Assembly (NCBI GenBank): GCA_048885185.1
Contig: JBHLQC010000007.1
Location: 1 to 33,855, forward strand
DNA: 33,855 bases
Reading direction: 5' to 3'
DNA from: Hermodarchaeum sp048885185
GTDB taxonomy: Archaea > Asgardarchaeota > Hermodarchaeia > Hermodarchaeales > Hermodarchaeaceae
Positions within the stretch are counted from its first letter, which is position 1. Every line of letters starts with the position of its first letter. Below the pieces are notes generated by a model, which was given only the letters and a program-made list of their open reading frames with translations, did not search any database and was not told where the DNA came from. Shown here in pieces: positions 22,599 to 29,312 of the stretch. Made by a program: the position numbers and the translations under genes.

Positions 22599-24032
22599 AT
22601 GGGTCCAAAACATGAAAAAAAATCACAGAAAAAAGGCGTACCACAACCTTGGTCAATCCCACCACCAAAAATGGCTGAACAGGATCCAAAAACGCGGATT
22701 AAGAATTTTGATGAAGTGAATTTAGGGTACACTGAAGAGCAAATCCTTCATGAAGCCGAACGCTGCATGGCATGCAAGAATCCCAAATGTGTTGCTGGTT
22801 GTCCGGTTGAAATTGATATCGATCGATTCTTAGACGCTGTACGCAATCAAGATTACCGTTCAGCCATTCGAATTATCAAAGAGAAAAATAGTCTACCAGC
22901 CATTTGTGGTCGAGTGTGTCCACAAGAAGTACAATGTCAACAGGAATGTATCCTCAGTAAAAAAGGACATCCCATTGAAATTGGACGTATTGAACGATAC
23001 CTGGCTGACTGGGAACGAAAACAGGGCGTTGAAGCACCAAAACTTCCGAAGTCAACAGACCGTCGAATTGCCATCGTAGGTAGTGGACCCGCAGGTCTTA
23101 CTGCGGCGGGAGATTTAGCATTACTTGGTCACCAAGTGACCGTCTTTGAAAGTCTACATGAACCCGGTGGGGTGCTGATCTATGGGATTCCTGAGTTCCG
23201 TCTGCCCAAGGCTGTTGTCAAAGCTGAAGTTGCCTATCTCAAACAACTTGGTGTTGAATTTCAGCTCAACGCATTCATCGGACAGTTATACTCACTCGAA
23301 GACCTCTTCACTCAAGGATTCGATGCCATTCTACTCGCCTCTGGTGCAGGCCTTCCAAGATTTCTCAATATTCCCGGAGTCAATCTTGTCGGTACTTACA
23401 GTAGTAACGAATTCCTCACACGAGTCAACCTCATGTGTGCCTACCAGTTTCCCGACTATGATACACCAATTATTCGAGGGAAAACCGTGGCTGTAATAGG
23501 AGGTGGCAACGCAGCCATGGACAGTGCCCGAACCGCCTTACGGCTTGGAGCCAAGAAAGTCTATATCGTCTATCGACGATCAGAAAATGAGATGCCTGTG
23601 CGACGTGAAGAATACCACCACGCCAAAGAGGAGGGCGTCACCTTCCAATTTCTTACCCAACCAATCGGACTCCTCGGCGACGATCAAGATCGAGTTACGA
23701 CCATACAATGCATTCGTAACTGCTTGGGAGAACCTGATGAAAGTGGTCGTTGCCGCCCTGAAGCGATCGAGGGATCTGAGTTCGAATTCCCTGTTGACAC
23801 CGTTGTTTTTGCCATCGGCGCGTCAGCTAATCCTTCAGTTCCTCGCTGTACGCCAGAACTTGAATGTGATATATGGGGCGATGTACTGGTTGATCCTGAG
23901 AGCCTTGAAACATCCATCCCTCATGTCTGGGCTGCTGGAGATCTCACTGGAGGCGAAGGCACAGTGATCGCTGCAGCTGGCGAAGGGAAACGCGCCGCCC
24001 GTAATATCCACGAATACCTTCTGAAACTTTAA
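22599..24032 (+). CDS. nfnB: NfnB-like / glutamate synthase small-subunit-type NADPH oxidoreductase
   Basis: A protein of 477 residues. The N-terminal ferredoxin-like region holds two clusters of four cysteines: 56/59/64/68 (CMACKNPKCVAGC) and 103/107/113/117 (CGRVCPQEVQCQQEC). An FAD site follows at GSGPAG (161-166), then an NADPH site at VIGGGNAAMDSARTALRLGA near 300, and the closing WAAGDLTGGEGTVIAAAGEGKRAA. The protein matches both GltD-type subunits and NfnB/SudA. No glutamate synthase large subunit is here, but an NfnA partner is 6 kb upstream, so NfnB is the better call. ATG 22599 follows GAAGGGTT; the frame opens earlier, at 22557. Confidence 0.9.
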   Translation: MGPKHEKKSQKKGVPQPWSIPPPKMAEQDPKTRIKNFDEVNLGYTEEQILHEAERCMACKNPKCVAGCPVEIDIDRFLDAVRNQDYRSAIRIIKEKNSLPAICGRVCPQEVQCQQECILSKKGHPIEIGRIERYLADWERKQGVEAPKLPKSTDRRIAIVGSGPAGLTAAGDLALLGHQVTVFESLHEPGGVLIYGIPEFRLPKAVVKAEVAYLKQLGVEFQLNAFIGQLYSLEDLFTQGFDAILLASGAGLPRFLNIPGVNLVGTYSSNEFLTRVNLMCAYQFPDYDTPIIRGKTVAVIGGGNAAMDSARTALRLGAKKVYIVYRRSENEMPVRREEYHHAKEEGVTFQFLTQPIGLLGDDQDRVTTIQCIRNCLGEPDESGRCRPEAIEGSEFEFPVDTVVFAIGASANPSVPRCTPELECDIWGDVLVDPESLETSIPHVWAAGDLTGGEGTVIAAAGEGKRAARNIHEYLLKL

Positions 24033-24053
24033 GGGTCCAACTCCAATACTGGA

Positions 24054-24063
24054 TTTTAATATC
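24054..24063 (+). promoter_or_regulatory. TATA-like box for the DUF362 gene (possible leaderless message)
   Basis: ATTTTAATATC lies 22-31 bases before ATG 24085, the distance from TATA box to transcription start in archaea. No ribosome-binding site is visible in front of that ATG. Together these suggest an internal promoter and a leaderless transcript. Confidence 0.45.
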
Positions 24064-24084
24064 TGATGTTCTGTAAATAGAGCT

Positions 24085-24909
24085 ATGTCACTTGTAGCTG
24101 TTGTCAAAGGTGAACGTGGCCTCGAAGCCGTGTTCAGAGCCATCGAATTAATCCCATTCAAGGATGCTCTCGCTGCTTATGAAACGGTCTTAGTAAAACC
24201 TAATCTTATCACAAGCCACACTTTCGAGACCGGCATAACAACCGATCCCATCGTGGTAGAAGCCGTGATTATGAAGATTCAGGAACTTGGTAAGAAAGCG
24301 ATAGTGGTTGAGACAGAGGGCGGAACAACCTCACCTGATGAGGCAATCATTGAGACTGAGATAATGGAAGTAATTGAACGGTTGGGTTCTGAATACATCA
24401 ACATGGGAAAGCTTGCCGACAAAGTAGAACTAGAGGTAAAAAATCCTCGCGGATTAAAGACCTTTAAGGTAGCCCGACTCGCCGTCGAGTCCGCGATTAT
24501 CACGGTGCCATCCATGAAGACCCTGCATCATACAACCATCACAATGGGATTGAAGAATATGTTCGGGATGCTCACCACCCGGAATAAGTATGGCATGCAC
24601 CAACTCGGTACGAACAACTTCATCTACGATATCTGCAAAACACTTCCACCCACACTCAGTGTCATTGATGGCTTCTACGGCAAGTCTGGTCCTGGCCCTT
24701 GGAGTGGGACACCTGTGAAGATGGATACCATCATCGCTAGTATAGACCCGGTCGCAGCAGACGCTACAGCTGCCAGATGTATTGGCATTGATCCTTACAC
24801 TATCGATCACGTTCGGTGGCTCCATGAAGCAGGCATGGGCGAGATTAGTGACATCGAAATCGTCGGTGATGGCATAGAAGCTGTCTACCAGAAATGGGAC
24901 CAAAAATAG
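24085..24909 (+). CDS. DUF362 domain protein
   Basis: A protein of 274 residues matching DUF362: VLVKPNLITSH near residue 35, TDPIVVEAVIMKIQELG, VVETEGGTTSPDEA, PSMKTLHHTTITMGLKNMFG, and the closing ASIDPVAADATAARCIGIDP. Some DUF362 proteins carry an added ferredoxin domain; this one has none and only isolated cysteines. The biochemical role of the family is unsettled. The gene begins 52 bases after nfnB with its own TATA-like box, and the nitroreductase follows after 17 bases, so those two genes are probably one unit. Confidence 0.85.
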   Translation: MSLVAVVKGERGLEAVFRAIELIPFKDALAAYETVLVKPNLITSHTFETGITTDPIVVEAVIMKIQELGKKAIVVETEGGTTSPDEAIIETEIMEVIERLGSEYINMGKLADKVELEVKNPRGLKTFKVARLAVESAIITVPSMKTLHHTTITMGLKNMFGMLTTRNKYGMHQLGTNNFIYDICKTLPPTLSVIDGFYGKSGPGPWSGTPVKMDTIIASIDPVAADATAARCIGIDPYTIDHVRWLHEAGMGEISDIEIVGDGIEAVYQKWDQK

Positions 24910-24926
24910 GAAACAGGGTGTATGCA

Positions 24927-25544
24927 ATGGATCCAATTATCTTACCAGAACCTGTAAGAAAAGGTGGTAAAACAGTACTAGAAGCCTTGCAACTCAGGCA
25001 GACAAATCGCAAAATTGATTCAAGAGAGCTCCCACTGCAGGTACTCTCGAATCTTCTTTGGGCTGCCTTTGGCGTAAACCGTGAAAAGGCTGCCTTTGAA
25101 AAACCAGGACGGACAGCGCCTTCAGCAAGTAATTCCCAAGAAATTGATCTTTATGTGGCGTTGAAGGGGGGCCTCTATTTATATGAAGCAATTCCTCATC
25201 AATTAACTCCTATTTCTGATGGGGACTTTCGAATGCTTTCCTGCAGCCGCAGGGCAGCGAATCTTACGATCAACACACCAGTAAACATTTTCTATACTGC
25301 AGATCTTTCCCGCTATGATCTTGGACCCAACCAACCGGATACAAACATTGGGGACCCCGAGGTTCAGAAATCCTACTATTACACCGCTACAGGATTCATT
25401 GCCCAAAACATCAACCTCTTTGCCGCTTCAGAGGGACTAGCAACCTGGTTCCATAACTGTGAGAAGGCTAGTATTACTGTGGAATTTAATCTTCGTCCTA
25501 CTCAGCGGATACTATTTGCACAAACCATAGGATACCCTGAGTAG
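24927..25544 (+). CDS. SagB-type nitroreductase family flavoprotein
   Basis: A protein of 205 residues of the nitroreductase/SagB-ThcOx fold. RQTNRKIDSRELPLQVLSNLLWAAFGVNR is the FMN phosphate-binding opening, RTAPSASNSQEIDLYVAL is the characteristic second motif, and YTATGFIAQNINLFAASEGL with the ending LRPTQRILFAQTIGYPE forms the dimer/FMN helix and tail. Such proteins use FMN to reduce or oxidise small molecules, and the substrate is unknown. I chose ATG 24927, after CAGGGTGT, over the GTG-type extension at 24894 that would overlap the DUF362 gene. No peptide-modification partners (SagC/SagD-like) are nearby, so toxin maturation is unlikely. Confidence 0.85.
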   Translation: MDPIILPEPVRKGGKTVLEALQLRQTNRKIDSRELPLQVLSNLLWAAFGVNREKAAFEKPGRTAPSASNSQEIDLYVALKGGLYLYEAIPHQLTPISDGDFRMLSCSRRAANLTINTPVNIFYTADLSRYDLGPNQPDTNIGDPEVQKSYYYTATGFIAQNINLFAASEGLATWFHNCEKASITVEFNLRPTQRILFAQTIGYPE

Positions 25545-25680
25545 AAAATACCACACATACTTGCAGGCTTGCCTACAATTTAAAGGAAAATCGAGCCTCA
25601 AAATTATTGTACTTATCTAAATCCTGTACAAACTCTTTTTCCCATAATAGAGGTTTCTGGAATTTAGTTAGAGACAAAGG

Positions 25681-25692
25681 AAACATATTTAT
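25681..25692 (+). promoter_or_regulatory. TATA-like box for the MgtE-like pair
   Basis: ACATATTTATTG, preceded by GGAA, is a good archaeal TATA/BRE-like sequence. It would start transcription near 25712 and give a leader of about 60 bases to the short reading frame at 25771 and about 130 to the transporter start. Confidence 0.45.
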
Positions 25693-25770
25693 TGAGTTGT
25701 TCCGGCAAAGGCGTTAATCGCGCCTAAATTTTTAGACGCTAGTACAAAGCTCCAAAAAGGGTGACACACT

Positions 25771-25968
25771 ATGACTACCTACAACCATCCTAGTCGACGG
25801 ATAACAACTCTGACTTCCACTGAACAGCAGGGTGATGACGATGGTGATGGCCAACGGCGCCTCTCGAGAACGCAGATTGATCTGGCGGGTGTACCGGGAA
25901 GCGATGCCAGTCCTTCTCTTCACCGTCTTAGCGGAGCTTTTCGCCGGAGCCATGTTACTTGCCCTTGA
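25771..25968 (+). other. Short overlapping reading frame with a strong ribosome-binding site, before the MgtE-like gene
   Basis: ATG 25771 is preceded by GGGTGA at 25759-25764 with ideal spacing, and opens 65 codons (MTTYNHPSRRITT..., acidic GDDDGDG). The frame overlaps the first 40 or so codons of the transporter in another frame. It may be a translated leader that couples translation, the true N-terminus joined by a +1 frameshift, or a sequencing indel. The later part reads as a shadow of the transporter gene; only the first ~25 codons lack another explanation. Confidence 0.4.
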
Positions 25969-26464
25969 CGTTCCTTTTGCTGATTTGCTTGGATTGTTCG
26001 TATTGATTCCTGGGCTAATGCAATTACGCGGTAATATTTCGACCAGTCTCGCCCAACGCCTTGGATCAGGAACCCATCTAGGCACAATTTCTTGGAAACA
26101 AGGTCTTAATGAACCTCTCCGTGCAAACATCAAAGTCGCATTCTACCTCGTCATTATCCTGTCCTTCTTACTTGCGATTGGTGCTTGGGCTGTATCCGCG
26201 ATTACCCAATCCCTAGTTCCACGAAGTGGATCGTTGTTGGATTTGCGACATTTTATCATCATTGCCATGGGAACAGCCCTACTTGCAAGTGTCTTTCAAG
26301 TGACCATCACCGTCACAGTGGCATTACTCGCTCACGCTCGCGGTCTCGACCCTGACAACATTACCATTCCCTTAGTTGCTGCAATCGGCGACATCATCAC
26401 CATCGCCTGTCTGCTTATCTCCATCACGTTTGCTATCACCCTAATCCCTCCATTCCTAGTATAG
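25841..26464 (+). CDS. MgtE/SLC41-type half-size cation transporter, first copy
   Basis: An integral membrane protein of 207 residues with about five helices, matching the MgtE membrane domain: LFVLIPGLMQLRGNISTSLAQRLGSGTHLG near residues 55-85 (the L.P.l....GN......R...G pore-lining signature) and LDPDNITIPLVAAIGDIITIACLL near 175-200. It lacks the N-terminal and CBS domains of bacterial MgtE. Family members carry Mg2+ or related divalent cations. The start is uncertain: ATG 25841 follows GGTGAT by four bases, with ATG 25835 and 25847 also in frame. The second copy follows 18 bases downstream, so a heterodimer is likely. Confidence 0.8.
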   Translation: MVMANGASRERRLIWRVYREAMPVLLFTVLAELFAGAMLLALDVPFADLLGLFVLIPGLMQLRGNISTSLAQRLGSGTHLGTISWKQGLNEPLRANIKVAFYLVIILSFLLAIGAWAVSAITQSLVPRSGSLLDLRHFIIIAMGTALLASVFQVTITVTVALLAHARGLDPDNITIPLVAAIGDIITIACLLISITFAITLIPPFLV

Positions 26465-26482
26465 TGTGAAAAGGTGAAACCT

Positions 26483-27079
26483 ATGACACTACATACAGTC
26501 CGGAAAATCCTCATTGAGAGCCTCCCTGTCCTCGGTATCGTCCTAGTCTTCGCCCTAATTGCAGGACAGTTTCTCGATTACACCCTTGAGGGTCTCAAGA
26601 TTATTTTTCCCTTAATTCTACTCATGGTCCCTGCCTTCATCGATATTACTGGTGATCTTGCTGGTGTGGTCGGTGCCCGAGTGACGAGTCACTTGTATAC
26701 TGGTGAACTTGATGCAAGTTTTCGACCCTATCGATTACTCTTTACTAATCTTTTCGCTGTCCTCTTGGTTTCTGCCACAGCCTATGCTTTCTTGGGTATC
26801 TGTGTCATCGGCATCACTTTGTGGCTGACTCCCATAATTGGACCCATATTTCCTGCGTGGGGTCTTTCTTGGTTATTTGTTGCCATCATTGGAGCCGGAG
26901 TGCTAGCTACTGCCTGTACTAGTATGATTGGACTCTTCTCAGCTCGACTTGTCTACCGGTTGGGTCGAGATCCAGATAGTGTTATTCCTCCGTTGACAAC
27001 AACCGTTGGCGATCTCCTAGGAATTGTGTTCATTGCTTTAGCAATCATCAGTATTGGAAATATGCTAGGTCTTCTTTAG
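26483..27079 (+). CDS. MgtE/SLC41-type half-size cation transporter, second copy
   Basis: A protein of 198 residues with about five helices and the same fold as its neighbour: IIFPLILLMVPAFIDITGDLAGVVGARVTSHLYTGELD (pore signature, residues ~36-73) and the closing RDPDSVIPPLTTTVGDLLGIVFIALA. In this copy the pore motif reads PAFIDITGDLAG where the first copy has PGLMQLRGNIST; MgtE pores normally have an acidic residue here, so Asp in this copy may be the ion ligand. AAGGTG lies six bases before ATG 26483. The two genes resemble the two fused halves of eukaryotic SLC41 proteins. Confidence 0.82.
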   Translation: MTLHTVRKILIESLPVLGIVLVFALIAGQFLDYTLEGLKIIFPLILLMVPAFIDITGDLAGVVGARVTSHLYTGELDASFRPYRLLFTNLFAVLLVSATAYAFLGICVIGITLWLTPIIGPIFPAWGLSWLFVAIIGAGVLATACTSMIGLFSARLVYRLGRDPDSVIPPLTTTVGDLLGIVFIALAIISIGNMLGLL

Positions 27080-27151
27080 ACTCAGGTTCTGAAAAAAAGG
27101 AGAAGAGGAAGAACGTTTGGAAGTTCTTTGCAGTTCTGCTGATGTGGCTTG

Positions 27152-28390
27152 CTAAACGCTCTTCCACCCTGGTGCGCGTTTCCAGATGTATACGTGAATC
27201 AGCATGGCCCAGAGTAGCCATAGGACCCAGTTGACTGGATTATAGACTCCCGTTAGGAGGAAATCACCTAACAGCATCGGTGAGATGAAGAAGTAGATGT
27301 AGAGACTGATGATTCCGAGGACGACCACGATGATTGTCCGGATTAGAATGTTCACTATGCTATTGAATCGAGTTGGCCAGTTCCCGAAGTATTGAGTCCA
27401 GATGAATATGAGCAGTATAATGAATACTGCAATCCATGCGGAAAATCCGTGCATTGCGGCAAAGCCCATTGTCAACATTATTCCAGAGAGTAGGGTTGGC
27501 ATAATGAGTAACGCGAAGAGACCACCAAGGAGAGTGCACCCAATTAACGCAGCTACACCAATCCACGGTTGTTTCTTCAGGGCTTTCCATGGCTGATAAT
27601 CCCAAGTCATAAGGGTCATTAGTCCAAACACGATAATCCATTGGGTTAACGCTAGTGATTGGTAGGCTCCACCATTGTTGACCTCACCCGCAATGGGATC
27701 GTATGCCCAGAAGGGCCAAGCGGTCCAAATTGTCCAATCTACAGTCGTTGTAACAGGTGGGAGCGCAGTTGCGATTTGAAATGGCCAGTAGAGGATTAGC
27801 CATGTAAAGGTGGTGATGACGGCTCCGAGAAGCATGACCGTGAAGCCACGCTTGGGCTGTTCTAGTTCTGTAAATGGCCAATAGATACTTCCAGCTGCCC
27901 AAATGGATGCAAAACTGAAACCACAGGAGAGTATCGTCCCAATTGCAGCAGATGAAAGGAAGAGTGCGAGATACCAGTTACCTCCGATTGAAGCGACATT
28001 CATGAGAGCATAGGGACTGAACATTGGAATCATATACGGACCGATGATGAACCAGAAAACAGCGATAACTATTGCGATGCCAACGATATTGAGTATTGTT
28101 CCCACGATTCCTTGTGTAACTAGGCTTTTCATCTTGGAAGATAGGTGATGGTCAAACCAGATTTGGAATACTACAATAAGGATACCCCATCCTGCTATGG
28201 CAGATCCCAGGAATAACCACCCAGACCAGTAAAAGAGAGAGAATCGCCAGTCCATAAAGATATACCAGAACACGAGTGCTACGATGAATACGATGATGAA
28301 ATTGACCAAACCTGAAACGATCCAATTCCAACGTCGCTCTGTAATCACTGGACGCCACATTTGATTTTCTAATGGTTTTTCTTCTGTCAT
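27152..28390 (-). CDS. Tryptophan-rich polytopic membrane protein, unknown
   Basis: A protein of 412 residues with about ten to eleven hydrophobic helices and unusually many tryptophans, many near helix ends (for example WNWIVSG, DWTIWTAWPFWAYD, VLWLLWAMLIHVYIWK). Short polar loops separate the helices, and the N-terminus (MTEEKPLENQMW) is cytosolic-looking. I recognise no transporter or enzyme motif. It is transcribed away from the alpha/beta hydrolase from a shared upstream region, with AGGTG placed inside a palindrome 8-12 bases before ATG 28390. Confidence 0.7.
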   Translation of the reverse strand: MTEEKPLENQMWRPVITERRWNWIVSGLVNFIIVFIVALVFWYIFMDWRFSLFYWSGWLFLGSAIAGWGILIVVFQIWFDHHLSSKMKSLVTQGIVGTILNIVGIAIVIAVFWFIIGPYMIPMFSPYALMNVASIGGNWYLALFLSSAAIGTILSCGFSFASIWAAGSIYWPFTELEQPKRGFTVMLLGAVITTFTWLILYWPFQIATALPPVTTTVDWTIWTAWPFWAYDPIAGEVNNGGAYQSLALTQWIIVFGLMTLMTWDYQPWKALKKQPWIGVAALIGCTLLGGLFALLIMPTLLSGIMLTMGFAAMHGFSAWIAVFIILLIFIWTQYFGNWPTRFNSIVNILIRTIIVVVLGIISLYIYFFISPMLLGDFLLTGVYNPVNWVLWLLWAMLIHVYIWKRAPGWKSV

Positions 28391-28393
28391 TTT

Positions 28394-28409
28394 ATCAACA
28401 CCTGTTGAT
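28394..28409 (-). promoter_or_regulatory. Palindrome over the ribosome-binding site of the 412-residue membrane protein
   Basis: ATCAACA-CC-TGTTGAT is a perfect inverted repeat with a two-base centre. On the minus-strand message the centre reads AACAGGTGTT, so the AGGTG ribosome-binding site forms the middle. In RNA it could fold as a six-base stem with AGGU as the loop. It starts four bases before the start codon, ideal for a repressor or a translational switch. Confidence 0.5.
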
Positions 28410-28436
28410 TTTTTGACGCACCTTATATCGTGCAGT

Positions 28437-28450
28437 CAAGATATTTAAGC
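28437..28450. promoter_or_regulatory. Shared TATA-like element between divergent genes
   Basis: AAGATATTTAAGC reads as a TATA-like box on both strands (TTAAATATC on minus). It is 40-50 bases from the 412-residue protein start and about 47 bases from the hydrolase start, so one element could serve both directions. Confidence 0.4.
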
Positions 28451-28496
28451 CTGAATGGGTGTCCCTTCTAATGCCATTTATGCAAGGGGGTTTAGC

Positions 28497-29276
28497 ATGC
28501 CAGAAGTCCAAGTAAGTGAAGGTGTGACACTCTACTACGAAGAAGAAGGTGAAGGTTATCCCTTACTCCTCATTCATGGATTGTTATGTGATTTAACCTG
28601 CTGGCGATACCAAGTTGACGCATTTGCCAGACAGTATCGAACTATCATGGTCGACTTGAAAGGATTTGGTAAATCTACTAAACCTCGTCGGGAATATTCG
28701 GTTCATTCACATGCCGATGATCTCTTCAGACTTTTGCAGCATCTGAAGATCACTCAAACCCATGTTTGCGGTCTCTCGATGGGTGGTATGGTTGCCGAGG
28801 TGCTTGCCATAAAATATCCTCAGGTTGTGAATGGTCTGGTTCTGGCGGATTCGGCTGCCATGATTGCTAACTATGCTGTTAGTGACCGACTAACACTAAT
28901 CAGTGAGCATGACATGAACTGGATTGCAGATTGGGGAACCAAGAAAATCTTGCGATTGGCTTCCGATGAGGCCTCAAATCATGTTCGGGAAATGATTCGC
29001 CGTGTGGATCGCAGTGATTACCGACTAGCGATTATTTCGACTGCTGGCTTTAACATCGCAAATGAATTGAAGAAAATCCAACACCCGGTTCTAATTATTC
29101 AAGGAGAAAAGGATGAAACAGTCCCCATGTGGCATGCCGAACAGCTGAAAAGCTGGATTCCCAAAGCAAAATTTGTCATCATGAAAGGCGCCTCCCATAT
29201 GACACCCGTCGATAACCCCGCAGAATTTAACATGCTGGTCCTCGACTTCCTCAAAGAAGTCGATACCTCTATCTAA
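28497..29276 (+). CDS. Alpha/beta hydrolase
   Basis: A protein of 259 residues with the complete alpha/beta-hydrolase triad: Ser94 in CGLSMGG, Asp206 in QGEKDETVP and His234 in GASHMTP. The oxyanion segment is LLLIHGLLCD (residues 24-32). It is probably a cytosolic esterase, thioesterase or lactonase; the substrate is unknown. I chose ATG 28497 because GGGGG lies six bases upstream and the residues before it are not family-like. The next gene, an acyl-CoA synthetase, starts 36 bases later, so a joint role in acyl metabolism is likely. Confidence 0.88.
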   Translation: MPEVQVSEGVTLYYEEEGEGYPLLLIHGLLCDLTCWRYQVDAFARQYRTIMVDLKGFGKSTKPRREYSVHSHADDLFRLLQHLKITQTHVCGLSMGGMVAEVLAIKYPQVVNGLVLADSAAMIANYAVSDRLTLISEHDMNWIADWGTKKILRLASDEASNHVREMIRRVDRSDYRLAIISTAGFNIANELKKIQHPVLIIQGEKDETVPMWHAEQLKSWIPKAKFVIMKGASHMTPVDNPAEFNMLVLDFLKEVDTSI

Positions 29277-29312
29277 TCCTAGCAGGACACAAATTCTTTG
29301 GTGCTAAAAACA

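Noticed and set aside
23503..23967. 154-codon plus-strand frame inside nfnB
   Set aside because: Alternate frame of a conserved NADPH-binding domain; product lacks any domain pattern.
22599..24032. Calling this gene glutamate synthase small subunit (gltD)
   Set aside because: Sequence fits both, but there is no glutamate synthase large subunit here, whereas an NfnA partner is on the same strand nearby.
24454..24936. 160-codon minus-strand frame opposite the DUF362 gene
   Set aside because: Lies wholly antisense to a well-supported gene and gives a His/Cys-rich, unconvincing product.
24927..25544. Thiazole/oxazole peptide-modification operon around the SagB-type protein
   Set aside because: No cyclodehydratase, YcaO or precursor peptide gene is adjacent; neighbours are redox and transport genes.
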